64,000 nucleotides of DNA from Bradyrhizobium sp. CCBAU 53421 (GCF_015291625.1 NZ_CP030047.1:8612501-8676500); one strand, 5' to 3'. Shown: positions 1 to 8,631, counted from the first letter of the stretch. Numbers and translations: made by a program. The notes: generated by a model from the letters alone, not told the origin.

Positions 1-609
1 CTGCGAGAACGCGACGATGCCGTCGTAATGCGCTTTCGCGCCGCCCATCATGCCCTGCCGCCACCAGTTCTGGATCACGGCTTCCGACGGCTTTGCGCCG
101 GGCCGGTTGTAGCCATAGAACGGCCCGGCCGGCAGATCGCGGTAGAATTGCGAGCGGTTGGCTGCGAGCTGCGCCTGCAGCCCGTCGAACACCGACTTCG
201 GCAGGCCGCCGGGATTGGCCGCCGTCTGCACCATCAGGGGCGGCACCGCGCTGAGGATCGCGGCCTTCGCGACCCGGCTCTCGCCGTGACGGGCGATGTA
301 ATGCACGACTTCGCCGCCGCCGGTGGAATGGCCGACATGGACGGCGTTCTTCAGATCGAGATGCGCGGTGACGGCAGCGAGGTCGTCGGCGTAGTGGTCC
401 ATGTCGTGGCCGTCGGCGACCTGGGCGGAGCGGCCGTGGCCGCGGCGGTCATGGGCGACGACGCGGAAGCCGTGACCCACGAAGAACAGCATCTGCGCGT
501 CCCAGTCGTCCGACGACAGCGGCCAGCCATGGCTGAACACGATCGGCTGACCCGAACCCCAATCCTTGTAGAAGATGTCGACGCCGTCTTTGGTGGTGAT
601 GGTGGGCAT
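1..609 (-). CDS. alpha/beta hydrolase, non-haem chloroperoxidase type (3' end outside window)
   Basis: The reading frame opens with ATG at 609 after a good AAGGAG site 7 nt upstream and runs off the left edge, giving 203 codons. Around residue 27 lies an oxyanion-type HGWP motif, and residues 93-99 read GHSTGGG, the nucleophile elbow of haloperoxidase-like alpha/beta hydrolases (Ser95). The DRRGHGRS stretch near residue 54 is also typical of that subfamily. The catalytic Asp and His should lie beyond the window. Family members are cofactor-free esterases or perhydrolases; the substrate cannot be read from sequence. It is separated from the next minus-strand gene by an inverted repeat, so it is probably a separate transcript. 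Confidence 0.85.
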   Translation of the reverse strand, partial: MPTITTKDGVDIFYKDWGSGQPIVFSHGWPLSSDDWDAQMLFFVGHGFRVVAHDRRGHGRSAQVADGHDMDHYADDLAAVTAHLDLKNAVHVGHSTGGGEVVHYIARHGESRVAKAAILSAVPPLMVQTAANPGGLPKSVFDGLQAQLAANRSQFYRDLPAGPFYGYNRPGAKPSEAVIQNWWRQGMMGGAKAHYDGIVAFSQ

Positions 610-637
610 TTGATTGCTCCTTTTGTTGCCAATGCGT

Positions 638-726
638 CATTCCGGGGCACGCGAAGCGTGAACCCGGAATCCAGAGATTAGATTGCGAGATTCCGGGTTC
701 GACGCTGCGCGTCGTCCCGGAATGAC
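638..726. repeat. long imperfect inverted repeat (REP-like)
   Basis: The two ends are near-complementary (CGTCATTCCGGG ... CCCGGAATGACG), with further complementary GGGTTC/GAACCC and GCGAAGCGT/ACGCTGCGC segments inside, so it can fold into one long hairpin. It fills the gap between two minus-strand genes and probably stabilises the 3' end of the upstream transcript. Confidence 0.7.
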
Positions 727-740
727 GAGGTGTTGTCAGA

Positions 741-1241
741 TCAGGCGAACGTGACCGGCCTGAACCGGCGCCAGGCGCCGATGATCATCACGGCGAAGAA
801 CACCAGCACGATGCCCTGCACCGCCGCGAACACCGGCCCGGACGGCGGGTTCGGCGGCACCGCCGGCGCCAGCGCCTGCAGCGCCGGCACCTTGAGGAAG
901 CTCTGGATGACGAGCACGAAGACGTTGAGATAGAGCGAGACCATCGCGGTCACGATATAGATCGGGCGCCAGGCGCCCTTGAGCTGCATCGCATACAGCG
1001 CGATGCAGGCGATCGCGAGCAGCACCAGCGAGAGTGCGCCGATGATATGTGACGGTAGCAGCTTCTCGGTCACCAAGGGCGGGATCACGAAGCCGGTGGC
1101 GCTGGTCAGGATCGTGAACAGGAGGAAGATCGAAGTCAGCCCGGGCATCGCGCGCGAGCCGAGCAGGCCGAACATCACGATGACGCCAGCGACAATTCCG
1201 ATCAGGCTGATAATGACGTGCACAAGCACCAGCGTCGTCAT
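741..1241 (-). CDS. small integral membrane protein, four predicted TM helices
   Basis: The 166-residue protein has four hydrophobic segments (about residues 3-28, 34-55, 65-90 and 125-155), separated by short loops, and almost no soluble domain. I chose ATG at 1241 rather than the codon at 1250 because GGGGAG lies 8 nt upstream of it. It resembles DUF-type membrane proteins annotated as hypothetical in Bradyrhizobium. No catalytic motif is visible and I do not assign a function. Its neighbours are hydrolase and redox genes on the same strand, but the repeat-filled spacers argue against a tight operon. Confidence 0.75.
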   Translation of the reverse strand: MTTLVLVHVIISLIGIVAGVIVMFGLLGSRAMPGLTSIFLLFTILTSATGFVIPPLVTEKLLPSHIIGALSLVLLAIACIALYAMQLKGAWRPIYIVTAMVSLYLNVFVLVIQSFLKVPALQALAPAVPPNPPSGPVFAAVQGIVLVFFAVMIIGAWRRFRPVTFA

Positions 1242-1367
1242 GTGGAGCACTCCCCGTTGAGAACCCGCACCACGTTACGATGCGTCCTTGAAAATTGCTA
1301 CATGGTTCGATGGCAGGATGGCCGACAGCTCATGAGAAATTTTGCCAAGGCCAGATTTTGATTGACC

Positions 1368-1469
1368 GTCATCCTGAGGAGCGCGTCTTCGCGTGTCTCG
1401 AAGGATGCACGGCCCGGCTGGTGGCCGATTCATCCTTCGAGACGCCGCTACGCGGCTCCTCAGGATGAC
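1368..1469. repeat. REP family A copy 1
   Basis: About 100 bp bounded by GTCATCCTGAGGAGCGCG and its near complement GCTCCTCAGGATGAC, with an inner complementary pair TCTCGAAGGATG / CATCCTTCGAGAC. Four further copies of this design are in the window (1873, 14864, 33380, 57957). Intergenic and hairpin-forming. Confidence 0.85.
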
Positions 1470-1527
1470 GGGGATAGTCCGTGCATACGTCAGATGGCGC
1501 GGCATGTGCGCCTCGTGAGACATTGAA

Positions 1528-1836
1528 TCAATAATAGCGCGGGATCGGCCCGTTATGCGGCGTCTTGCGCTTCGACAGGTCGAACAGCACCTCGTCGACA
1601 TAGCACCAGCCCCAGCCTTCCGGCGGATCGTAGCCCTCGATCACGGGATGGCCGGTGGCGTGGAAATGCGCCGTCGCATGCCGGTTCGGCGAGTCGTCGC
1701 AGCAGCCGACATGGCCGCAGGTCCGGCAGATCCGCAGATGCAGCCAGCGGCTGCCGCTCTTCAGGCATTCCTCGCAGCCGAGCGCACTCGGCGTGACATC
1801 CTGGATGCCCGCGATATGGGTGCAGCCCTTTGTCAT
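1528..1836 (-). CDS. UBP-type zinc-finger protein
   Basis: This 102-residue protein is a stand-alone ZnF-UBP domain. The metal-ligand order is visible: CTH near residue 4, CEEC near 21, CRTCGHVGCCDD near 37-48, then H-x3-H-x5-H (HATAHFHATGH). In eukaryotic deubiquitinases this fold grips the C-terminal Gly-Gly tail of ubiquitin; the aromatic/acidic stretch WCYVDEVLFD near the C-terminus lies where those enzymes carry the ubiquitin-tail contacts, but the comparison is from memory. ATG 1836 is chosen because GAGGT sits 5 nt upstream. It follows the cNMP/flavoprotein gene on the same strand with a REP element in between. The partner in a bacterium without ubiquitin is unknown. Confidence 0.88.
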   Translation of the reverse strand: MTKGCTHIAGIQDVTPSALGCEECLKSGSRWLHLRICRTCGHVGCCDDSPNRHATAHFHATGHPVIEGYDPPEGWGWCYVDEVLFDLSKRKTPHNGPIPRYY

Positions 1837-1872
1837 TTGCGACCTCGTATCTGAAGTGAGCTCTTTTGAACC

Positions 1873-1973
1873 GTCATCCTGAGGCGCGAGCGGAGCGAGC
1901 CTCGAAGGATGCACGGCCCGCATTGTGGCCGATTCATCCTTCGAGACGCCGCTTCGCGGCTCCTCAGGATGAC
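1873..1973. repeat. REP family A copy 2
   Basis: Same design as the copy at 1368: GTCATCCTGAGGCGCGAGCG at one end and GCTCCTCAGGATGAC at the other, with the inner CTCGAAGGATG / CATCCTTCGAG pair. It separates the flavoprotein gene from the zinc-finger gene. Confidence 0.85.
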
Positions 1974-1983
1974 GGAGGAAAAG

Positions 1984-3681
1984 CTACACCGACGGACTCC
2001 CGGCATCGGCGAGATAGCCGTGCAGGGCAGCAACCACCTGCGCGCCCTCGCCGATCGCGCCGCCGACGCGCTTGACCGATCCGGAGCGGACGTCGCCGAC
2101 CGCGAACACGCCGGGCACCGTGGTCTCGAGCAGCGGCACGGCGCGCGCGCCCTCGCCGTTCTGCACGCCGGTCATCACGAAGCCGCCGCGGTCGACCTGC
2201 ACGCCGCAGCCCTCGAGCCAGCCGGTCGCCGGATCGGCGCCGACGAACAAAAAGAGATTGCGGATATCCATGGTGAACTCGTCGGGTGCGAGCCGGCTGC
2301 GCCAGCGCACCCGCTCCAGCGTCTCGGCGCCGTCGAGCCCGACCACCTCGGTGTTGAACATCAATTCGATGTTCGGCGTCGCCTCGATGCGCTCGATCAG
2401 ATAGCGCGACATGCTGGCCCCGAGCCCGCCGCCGCGGATCATCATGTTGACCCGGCGGGCATGCGCCGACAGGTACACCGCCGCTTGCCCGGCGGAATTG
2501 CCGCCGCCGACCAGCACGACATCCTGCTGGGCGCACAGCCGTGCCTCGATCGGCGAGGCCCAGTACCAGACGCCGCGGCCCTCATAGCTCTCGAGCTTGT
2601 CGATCGCCGGCCGCCGATAGCGCGCGCCGCTTGCGACCACCACCGACCTGGCGCGCAGCGTATGCCCGCATCCGGTGGCGAGCGCGAACGCACCCGAAGC
2701 CTTCGAGCAGTCGAGCGACTTGATCGAGACCGGGATCAGCATCTCGGCGCCGAATTTCTGCGCCTGGTTGAAGGCGCGCCCCGCCAGCGCCTGGCCGGTG
2801 ATGCCGGTCGGGAAGCCCAGATAGTTCTCGATCCGCATGCTGGCGCCGGCCTGGCCGCCGAACGCGCGGGAATCGAACACCGCGACCGACAGGCCCTCGG
2901 AGGCCGCATAGACCGCGGTGGAGAGCCCGGCCGGGCCGCTACCGACCACGGCGACGTCGTAGAGCTTCTCATGCGCGCTGTTGCCGATCATGCCGAGCGC
3001 CATCGCAAGCGCGGTCTCGGACGGATTGCGCAGCACCGTGCCGTTCGGGGTGACCACCAGCGGCAACTCGGCGCGGGTCGGCGAATAGCGCGCGACGAGG
3101 TCGGCGGCATCCTTGTCGGTCTCGGGATCGAGCACGTGATGCGGCTGGCCGTTGCGCGCCAGGAAATTCTGCAGCGGCGCCATGTTGCCGACCGACGCCG
3201 AGCCGATCAGCACCGGCCCGCCGGCGCCGCCCTGGATCAGGCTGACGCGGCGCAGGATCAGCGCGCGCATGATGCGCTCGCCGAGGTCAGCCTCGGCGAC
3301 CAAAAGCGCACGCAGCCGCTCGGGCGGCAGCAGCAGCGTCTCGACGGGACCCTCGGCATGGCCGTCGACCAGCGCGGCGCGGCCGGAGAGCTGACCGATC
3401 TCGGCAAGGAATTGTCCAGGGCCCTGGTCGATGACCGGCGTGACCCGGCCGAGGCCATCGCGCTGGGAGATCGCCACGCAGCCCGACAGCACCACGAACA
3501 TGCCAGGACCCGGCTTGCCGGTCTCGAACAGCGCCTCACCGTCCTGGTACGTGCGCGGCTCGCCGAAGCGGCGCATCCGCTCGATCTCATGCACCGTCAG
3601 CGTCGGAAAGGTCTGCTCATGGCGCGGAAAGGCGTAGGCGGTGGCGTTCAGCCGGTCGATCGTCGTCTCATCTACAGCCAT
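1984..3681 (-). CDS. cNMP-binding / thioredoxin-reductase-like FAD oxidoreductase fusion
   Basis: The 565-residue protein has three parts. Residues about 30-145 form a Crp-type cyclic-nucleotide-binding barrel. About 155-225 resemble a glutaredoxin/thioredoxin-fold linker. About 240-560 form a two-dinucleotide-binding flavoprotein of thioredoxin-reductase type: GSGPAGLS at 247 for FAD, GGGNSAGQA near 393 for NAD(P)H and GVFAVGDVR near 524. The redox-active CxxC of true thioredoxin reductases is absent; the equivalent site reads YWASPIEA. It is therefore unlikely to reduce thioredoxin by the usual route. ATG 3681 is preferred over the codon at 3711 because family homology begins there. The small zinc-finger gene follows on the same strand. 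Confidence 0.85.
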   Translation of the reverse strand: MAVDETTIDRLNATAYAFPRHEQTFPTLTVHEIERMRRFGEPRTYQDGEALFETGKPGPGMFVVLSGCVAISQRDGLGRVTPVIDQGPGQFLAEIGQLSGRAALVDGHAEGPVETLLLPPERLRALLVAEADLGERIMRALILRRVSLIQGGAGGPVLIGSASVGNMAPLQNFLARNGQPHHVLDPETDKDAADLVARYSPTRAELPLVVTPNGTVLRNPSETALAMALGMIGNSAHEKLYDVAVVGSGPAGLSTAVYAASEGLSVAVFDSRAFGGQAGASMRIENYLGFPTGITGQALAGRAFNQAQKFGAEMLIPVSIKSLDCSKASGAFALATGCGHTLRARSVVVASGARYRRPAIDKLESYEGRGVWYWASPIEARLCAQQDVVLVGGGNSAGQAAVYLSAHARRVNMMIRGGGLGASMSRYLIERIEATPNIELMFNTEVVGLDGAETLERVRWRSRLAPDEFTMDIRNLFLFVGADPATGWLEGCGVQVDRGGFVMTGVQNGEGARAVPLLETTVPGVFAVGDVRSGSVKRVGGAIGEGAQVVAALHGYLADAGSPSV

Positions 3682-3818
3682 CTCAGCGACCCACTTCTCG
3701 TTGCAACACACGCCACCCGGCTGGAGTTTCGATTCTCATTAGAGCCAGAACCCAGGCCCGGCTTGTCGTTTTGCCAGATTTTCTGCACGAACTGATGTCC
3801 ACCACGCGGGAAAAGGCT

Positions 3819-4043
3819 CTAGCGGCCCGGCCCGTTTCCGCCGGCGTCATCTCGCGAGCCGTCCTCTAGTGAACCGTCCTCTAGTGAACCTTGCGCCGGT
3901 TCGGAAGCCACATCCTCGCGACCGCGCGCCTGCGATTTCCGCCGCTTCAGGTTTTCGCGCAGCGCCAGCTTGAGACGATCCTGTCGTGAATCCTTCATGC
4001 GGGCTCCGGCCTGCCCGCCGCCTCTGTCCTGCTCGCCTGTCAT
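3819..4043 (-). CDS. small highly charged hypothetical protein
   Basis: A 74-residue frame beginning at ATG 4043, or 59 residues from the internal ATG at 3998. The central part (RLKLALRENLKRRKSQARGR) is strongly basic and predicted helical, of a kind seen in small conserved proteins of Bradyrhizobium. The C-terminus is acidic and repetitive (SLEDGSLEDGSRDD) because of an in-frame 15-bp tandem duplication. No function is known to me. It could bind nucleic acid or membrane lipid through the basic helix, but that is guesswork. Confidence 0.5.
   Translation of the reverse strand: MTGEQDRGGGQAGARMKDSRQDRLKLALRENLKRRKSQARGREDVASEPAQGSLEDGSLEDGSRDDAGGNGPGR
3861..3890. repeat. perfect 15-bp tandem duplication inside a gene
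   Basis: GTCCTCTAGTGAACC occurs twice head to tail, at 3861-3875 and 3876-3890. The unit is a multiple of three and adds five residues (GSLED) to the acidic tail of the overlapping minus-strand gene without breaking its frame. Confidence 0.9.
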
Positions 4044-4362
4044 TGCAAAACTCTCGAACCGCCGACGCCCTGCGCAACGCGACCATAGCCAATGGCGCAT
4101 GCCGGCGCACCCTGCCCGGTCGGCCAGTTGCGCACTCGGTGGCATGATTCGGCGACTTGGCGGATCAGAAGGTTTCCGGAGGAATCGGGAACCCAATCAA
4201 GCCGAAATCGGCCGGATTGGACAGAATCACTGCGCGGAACGTCAATTTCTGCCGATTTCGTCAGCAAGCGGGGTGCTGTTTCGCTTGCGCGAAGGGGAGG
4301 CCTGTGGCAAGAACCGCCCGCTTGGACGGGCCCTTAGGGCCGATTCAATTTTTCCCGGGCAT

Positions 4363-4437
4363 GCTGCCGTAGCTCAGTGGTAGAGCACTCCATTGGTAAT
4401 GGAGAGGTCGACAGTTCAATCCTGTCTGGCAGCACCA
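4363..4437 (+). tRNA. tRNA-Thr (anticodon GGT)
   Basis: The cloverleaf is readable by eye: acceptor GCTGCCG pairs with TGGCAGC, D-arm GCTC...GAGC, anticodon stem CTCCA/TGGAG around loop TTGGTAA (anticodon GGT, decoding ACC/ACU), T-arm GACAG-TTCAATC-CTGTC, and a genomically encoded CCA at 4435-4437. No integrase or split copy lies beside it, so there is no sign that an island is inserted here. Confidence 0.97.
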
Positions 4438-4493
4438 GGATCTTCCTCAGCGAATCGCAGTTGTCGGCGCGGACGGCGCAGTGCCCGAACGCA

Positions 4494-4619
4494 TCAACGC
4501 GCGAGCAGCAGCCCTGCCCCGCCGATCGTCAACACCATATAGAACGCGAGCACACTGCCGACCCATATCCAATCGATCTGTCCGTGTTCGGGGCTGAGGC
4601 TTTCGATGATGCCGTGCAT
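4494..4619 (-). CDS. 41-residue single-pass membrane micropeptide
   Basis: An open frame of 41 codons starts at ATG 4619 and ends with TGA at 4494. It is preceded by GAGGAAA at a normal distance (about 6 nt). The product begins MHGIIESLSPEHG, and residues about 17-38 form one strongly hydrophobic helix (WIWVGSVLAFYMVL then TIGGAGLLL) ending in AR, so it should sit in the inner membrane with a short N-terminal head. It lies just downstream of the tRNA-Thr gene on the opposite strand. The good ribosome-binding site and clean transmembrane pattern are the reasons for calling it; I recognise no family. Confidence 0.55.
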   Translation of the reverse strand: MHGIIESLSPEHGQIDWIWVGSVLAFYMVLTIGGAGLLLAR

Positions 4620-4708
4620 GATGGTTTCCTCTAGAAGTCGCATGCGCGGCGTATAGACCCTGCCTCGACCACCTCATGTGACTCACTTCACACTTTGCGG
4701 ACCCAAGA

Positions 4709-5029
4709 GTGACCGGCCCAGAACTGAAGAAATTGCGCGAACATCTCGGCGAGGCGCTCGGCCGCAAGCTCACGGTCGCCGACATGGCGAAGCTGTGCGG
4801 GCTGCCGGCCGCCGACGGCGCGGAGAAATTCCGCAGGTGGGAGGTGACCGGCCCGACGGCGAAGGTCGCCGCCCTGCTGCGGGTGCTAGCGATGGCGAGC
4901 GAGCAGTATCCGATCCTGGAGAAGTTCGACGTGTTCGATCGTCACGACGTTCCGGTCGGGGATCGCGCCGCGCGCCGCGAAGCGTTCCGCGAGCAGATCC
5001 GCGACGACGTGCGCAAGCGTCTCGACTAG
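4709..5029 (+). CDS. helix-turn-helix domain hypothetical protein
   Basis: A 106-residue protein. Residues about 5-65 look like a Cro/C1-type or copper-fist-like HTH: LKKLREHLGEAL, then TVADMAKLCGL, then a recognition-type helix with FRRWEVTGPT. The C-terminal third (ARREAFREQIRDDVRKRL) is a charged helix that may dimerise. It stands alone between the micropeptide and the outer-membrane protein gene. It is probably a small DNA-binding regulator; its target cannot be read from sequence. Confidence 0.7.
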   Translation: MTGPELKKLREHLGEALGRKLTVADMAKLCGLPAADGAEKFRRWEVTGPTAKVAALLRVLAMASEQYPILEKFDVFDRHDVPVGDRAARREAFREQIRDDVRKRLD

Positions 5030-5255
5030 GGCGGTTTGGTTAACGGAAGAGATGCGTTGCGCACGGCGCGTTAAGCCTTCCGTCATTCCCGCTTAAGCGT
5101 TCGTTAGGCACAACAAAACGTTTCGCGGCAGAGGGTGCGACTTAGCGCGCCAGGTCGCCTTTCGGTCACAGCATTTTATTCAAATGCGGTCTAACGCATC
5201 GCCATGGATGGCGCCATTCACGCTGCGCCTCATGACTTGTCCGGAGACTGCCCCC

Positions 5256-6002
5256 ATGAAGAAGTTCCTGCTCGCAACCGCAGCCACAGCTGTTGCCGTC
5301 GCTGCCCTTGGCGCGACCGCCCAGGCTGCCGACCTCGGCTCCCGCGGCTATTACCAGAAGGCGCCTGCGCCTGTTTACGCCGCGCCGCTCTACAACTGGA
5401 CCGGCTTCTATCTCGGCGGCCATCTCGGCGGCGTGTTCTCCCAGAACAACAACTTCAACGGCCTCGCGCTGACCGACTCCGACGCGCGCTTCATGGGCGG
5501 CGTCCAGGCCGGCTACGACTGGCAGCTGTCGCCGATGTGGGTGATCGGCGTCGAAGGCCAGTATTCCTGGGTCGGCGGCCACCAGCTCAACGCGATCTTC
5601 CCCGGCGGTTACGTCTACAACAACAACCAGCGCGGCATCGGCTCGATCACCGGCCGCGTCGGCTACACCTGGGGCCCGGGCCTGATCTATGTGAAGGGCG
5701 GCTACGCCTATTCCGACAACAACGAAACGGTGACGCTGGGCGGCGCGCAGGTACCCTTCGCGCTCAGCGACAACCACAGCAACGGCTGGACCATCGGCGG
5801 CGGCGCCGAATACATGTTCGCGCCGAACTGGTCGGCCAAGGTCGAGTACCAGTACTACGACTTCGGCGACAGCCGCTTCACCGCGCCGGGCGCGCTGGTG
5901 CCGGTCGGCAGCTTCCACAATGACGAGCACACGGTGAAGGCCGGCCTCAACTACCGCTTCAACCTCGGCAACCTCGGCGGCCCCGCTTACGGCCGCTACT
6001 GA
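5256..6002 (+). CDS. outer-membrane beta-barrel protein (Omp25/OmpA-like porin family)
   Basis: The 248-residue precursor starts MKKFLLATAATAVAVAALG and has a clear signal peptide cleaved after AQA near residue 23. The mature part has the pattern of the eight-stranded Omp25/Omp31-like barrel of rhizobia and Brucella: a YNWTGFYLGGHLGG strand near residue 48, GVQAGYDWQ, GGVYVKGGYAY-type strands and a C-terminal strand ending in aromatic YGRY. I chose ATG 5256 because the signal peptide begins there; the upstream in-frame codon at 5184 would add a non-secretory leader. Members are abundant structural outer-membrane proteins. A rho-independent terminator follows at 6031. Confidence 0.9.
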   Translation: MKKFLLATAATAVAVAALGATAQAADLGSRGYYQKAPAPVYAAPLYNWTGFYLGGHLGGVFSQNNNFNGLALTDSDARFMGGVQAGYDWQLSPMWVIGVEGQYSWVGGHQLNAIFPGGYVYNNNQRGIGSITGRVGYTWGPGLIYVKGGYAYSDNNETVTLGGAQVPFALSDNHSNGWTIGGGAEYMFAPNWSAKVEYQYYDFGDSRFTAPGALVPVGSFHNDEHTVKAGLNYRFNLGNLGGPAYGRY

Positions 6003-6030
6003 GGTTACGGACCATCACAACCAAGAGTGG

Positions 6031-6056
6031 AAAGGCCGGCTCACGCCGGCCTTTTT
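6031..6056 (+). terminator. rho-independent terminator after the outer-membrane protein gene
   Basis: AAAGGCCGGC and GCCGGCCTTT form a perfect 10-bp stem with a TCAC loop, followed by a T tract. Confidence 0.9.
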
Positions 6057-6197
6057 GCATCCGATCGCGTGCATCAATTTCGCAGAGCGAACCGAAACCG
6101 CGCACCGCGCCACCGCCCCGAAAAATCCGGCAGATCGCCGCAATTTTCCCGATTTTGTTAACCCGCCGCACCGATACTCCCGCGCCGGGGAAACATC

Positions 6198-6238
6198 CAA
6201 GAGTAGTGGCCAAGGATAGTGGCCAAGCGTAGTGGGCC
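6198..6238 (+). repeat. short tandem repeat upstream of chemoreceptor gene
   Basis: Three imperfect copies of the unit TAGTGGCCAAG(G/C) lie in a row just upstream of the chemoreceptor start, possibly in its 5' leader. The unit is about 13-14 bp. No function is evident. Confidence 0.6.
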
Positions 6239-6254
6239 AGGGGGCACAGGGGCA

Positions 6255-8399
6255 ATGGCGTTTCGGTTCAAGCTCGGCAAATTCAATCTCAAGCGTATCC
6301 ACCTGCCGCAGATGGGCGTCAGGGGCAGCCTGTTCGCAGCATTCGCCGTGATCGCGGGCATGGCGCTGGTGATCAGCGCCGGCGCCGGCATCGTGCTGCA
6401 TCGGCTCGGCGGCACCATGGGCGATCTCTCCGGCCGCGACATTCCGCGGCTCGCCGCGAGCCTGCAACTCGCCGCGCAGAGCGCCTCGCTCGCCGCCCAG
6501 GGTCCAGGCCTGCTCGCCGTGCAGAGCGAGGACGCGCTGAACGATCGCACCAAGAAGGTGCAAGAGGTCGCGCAGCAGACCAATGCCAAGCTTGGCGAGA
6601 TCATCGAGCTCGGCGCCGATAAATCCGTCGTCAGCGCGCTGCAGGAGAACGTCAAGAACACCGACGAGGCGACCAAGAGCCTGATCTCGGCGGCGCACGA
6701 GCGGCTCGACGTCGGCGCGCTGCGCGACAAGCAGTACAACGCGCTGCGCAAGGCGCAGGGCGCCTTCGTCTCCGCCACCGGCCCCGCGATGCTCGACGCC
6801 CAGACCCGGCTCAACGCCATCCTCGCCGCGGCCGAAGTCTCCGCCGACGATGCCACCGAGGCCGCCCGCACCGTCGGCCAGATCAGCAACGTGCTCGCCG
6901 CCGGCAATTTGATGGCCGCCGACATGACCGCGGCGCTGTCGGCCAATTCCAGCGAGACGCTCGATGCGATCGAGGCGGAGTTCAAGAAGGGCCGCGAGCG
7001 CGTCAAGTCCAACCTCGAGGACCTGCCGAACAATCCGGCGATCGTTGCCGTGCGCGACACCGCGCAAAAGCTGCTGGTGCTCGGCGAAGGCAAGACCGGC
7101 GTGTTCAAGGTCCGCCAGAAGGAGCTCGACTCGATCGATTACGGCCAGACCATCCTGGAAGAGACCCGCAAGCTCAATGTCGGGCTCGGCATCAGCGTCC
7201 AGCAGCTGGTCGACGCCGTGCAAAAGGAGACCGACTCCGCAACCTTCCAGGCGCGGCAGCAGATCTCGCTCGCGACCACTGTCATGATCGGCCTCGGCGC
7301 GCTGACGCTGGTCGGCTCGTTCCTGTTCGTCTGGCTCTATGTCGGGCGCAATATCCTGCGCCGCATCCGCGGCCTGCAGCGCTCGATGCAGCTGCTGTCC
7401 GACGGCGATCTCGACACCGAGATCCCGCAGAGCCGCCAGCGCGACGAGATCGCAGTCATGGCCGACGCGCTGCAGGTGTTCCGCGAAAGCATGATCGAGG
7501 GCCGCGAGCTCACCGAGAACCAGAACAAGGACCGCACCGCCAAGGCGGAACGCGCCTCGCGCATGGAGACGCAGATCGTCGCGTTCGAGTCCAATGTCCG
7601 CAGCGCGCTCGGCAGCCTGCAGACCGCGGCGAACTCGATGCAGTCGACCGCGCAGAGCATGTCGGCGACCGCCGACCAGTCGAGCGCATTGGTCAACGCG
7701 GTGGCCTCGGCGGCCGAGGAAACCTCGGTCAACGTGCAGACGGTGTCGGCCGGCACCGAGGAGCTGTCGTCGTCGATCTCCGAGATCGGCCGCCAGGTCG
7801 TCACCTCGGCGGAGATCGCCCGCAAGGCGGTCGAGGAAGCCAGCGCCACCGACACCACCATGCAGGGGCTTGCCGACAACGCCGCGCGGATCAGCGTGGT
7901 GGTCGACCTGATCCAGACCATCGCCTCGCAGACCAATCTGCTGGCGCTCAACGCCACCATCGAGGCGGCGCGCGCCGGCGAGGCCGGCCGCGGCTTTGCA
8001 GTGGTCGCCTCCGAGGTGAAGAACCTCGCGAGCCAGACCGCGAAAGCGACCGAGGAGATCCGCCAGCAGATCGTCAGCATGCAGGAGGTGACGACGACGG
8101 CCGTCACCGCGATCCGCAACATCTCGAACACGATCGGCGAGATCAACGACGTCACCACCGCGATCGCCGCCGCGGTCGAGGAGCAGGGCGCGGCAACCCG
8201 CGAGATCGCCCGCAACATCCAGCATGCGGCGGGCGGCACCAGCGAGGTGTCGAGCAATATCGTCGGCGTCTCGACCGCCTCGGCCGAGGCCGGGGCTGCG
8301 GCCGGCGAGGTGCTGAGCGCCTCCGACGCGCTGCGCCGCGAGGCCGACGTGCTGCGGTCCGAGATCGACGGCTTCCTGTCGAACATAAGGGCGGCGTAG
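6255..8399 (+). CDS. methyl-accepting chemotaxis protein
   Basis: The 714-residue receptor has an N-terminal membrane helix near residues 25-50, a periplasmic helical region of about 290 residues, a second membrane helix near 337-360, a HAMP domain near 361-415 and a C-terminal signalling coiled coil. The hairpin tip is visible as [20 protein letters not shown] followed by [12 protein letters not shown]. The periplasmic part is rich in helix and of helical-bundle type; the ligand is unknown. No CheR-binding pentapeptide is present at the C-terminus. ATG 6255 is preferred to the upstream GTG at 6219 because GGGG is placed just before it and the family begins there. Confidence 0.93.
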   Translation: MAFRFKLGKFNLKRIHLPQMGVRGSLFAAFAVIAGMALVISAGAGIVLHRLGGTMGDLSGRDIPRLAASLQLAAQSASLAAQGPGLLAVQSEDALNDRTKKVQEVAQQTNAKLGEIIELGADKSVVSALQENVKNTDEATKSLISAAHERLDVGALRDKQYNALRKAQGAFVSATGPAMLDAQTRLNAILAAAEVSADDATEAARTVGQISNVLAAGNLMAADMTAALSANSSETLDAIEAEFKKGRERVKSNLEDLPNNPAIVAVRDTAQKLLVLGEGKTGVFKVRQKELDSIDYGQTILEETRKLNVGLGISVQQLVDAVQKETDSATFQARQQISLATTVMIGLGALTLVGSFLFVWLYVGRNILRRIRGLQRSMQLLSDGDLDTEIPQSRQRDEIAVMADALQVFRESMIEGRELTENQNKDRTAKAERASRMETQIVAFESNVRSALGSLQTAANSMQSTAQSMSATADQSSALVNAVASAAEETSVNVQTVSAGTEELSSSISEIGRQVVTSAEIARKAVEEASATDTTMQGLADNAARISVVVDLIQTIASQTNLLALNATIEAARAGEAGRGFAVVASEVKNLASQTAKATEEIRQQIVSMQEVTTTAVTAIRNISNTIGEINDVTTAIAAAVEEQGAATREIARNIQHAAGGTSEVSSNIVGVSTASAEAGAAAGEVLSASDALRREADVLRSEIDGFLSNIRAA

Positions 8400-8411
8400 G
8401 GCAGCTATTCC

Positions 8412-8631
8412 GTAGCCCGGATGGAGCGCAGCGAAATCCGGGAGCACGATTTGTCTTCCCCTTCCCCCTGAAGGGGGGAAGGTCGGGATGGGGGTCAGCC
8501 GCAAGCGACGCTCTATGTGGAAAGAGCAGATCCCCACCCGCTTTGCTCTGCGAGCAAAGCGACCTCCCCTTTTCAAGGGGAGGTTTGACAAAGCGACCGT
8601 ACCCGATTGCGCTGCGCTTCATCCGGGCTAC
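8412..8631. repeat. nested inverted repeats (families D and E)
   Basis: The outer arms are GTAGCCCGGATGGAGCGCAGCG and the near complement GCGCTGCGCTTCATCCGGGC. Inside lies a second palindromic unit, CCCCTGAAGGGGGGAAGG with CCTCCCCTTTTCAAGGGGAGG, plus a TTTGCTC/GAGCAAA hairpin. The 318-bp gap between the chemoreceptor and the MBL gene holds nothing else that I can see. Confidence 0.8.

Noticed and set aside
1368..1973. Possible CRISPR or transposon ends formed by the repeated hairpins
   Set aside because: Units are long, paired head to tail and irregularly spaced, with no regular spacers and no cas or transposase gene nearby. REP/REPIN-type repeats fit better.
1909..3795. 628-codon plus-strand frame over the flavoprotein gene
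   Set aside because: Composition (Arg/His/Asp/Ala runs without fold pattern) is that of an antisense shadow in GC-rich DNA; the minus strand has clear cNMP and FAD motifs.
4363..4437. tRNA-Thr as an attachment site for an integrated island
   Set aside because: No integrase, no duplicated tRNA 3' end in the sequence that follows, and no change in gene style around it.
5040..5160. Possible CtrA sites (TTAA-N7-TTAA) upstream of the outer-membrane protein gene
   Set aside because: TTAAC and TTAAG occur, but none has the required spacing.
6015..8591. 858-codon minus-strand frame over the chemoreceptor
   Set aside because: Antisense shadow of a high-GC coding region; no motif or start signal, while the plus strand has a complete chemoreceptor.
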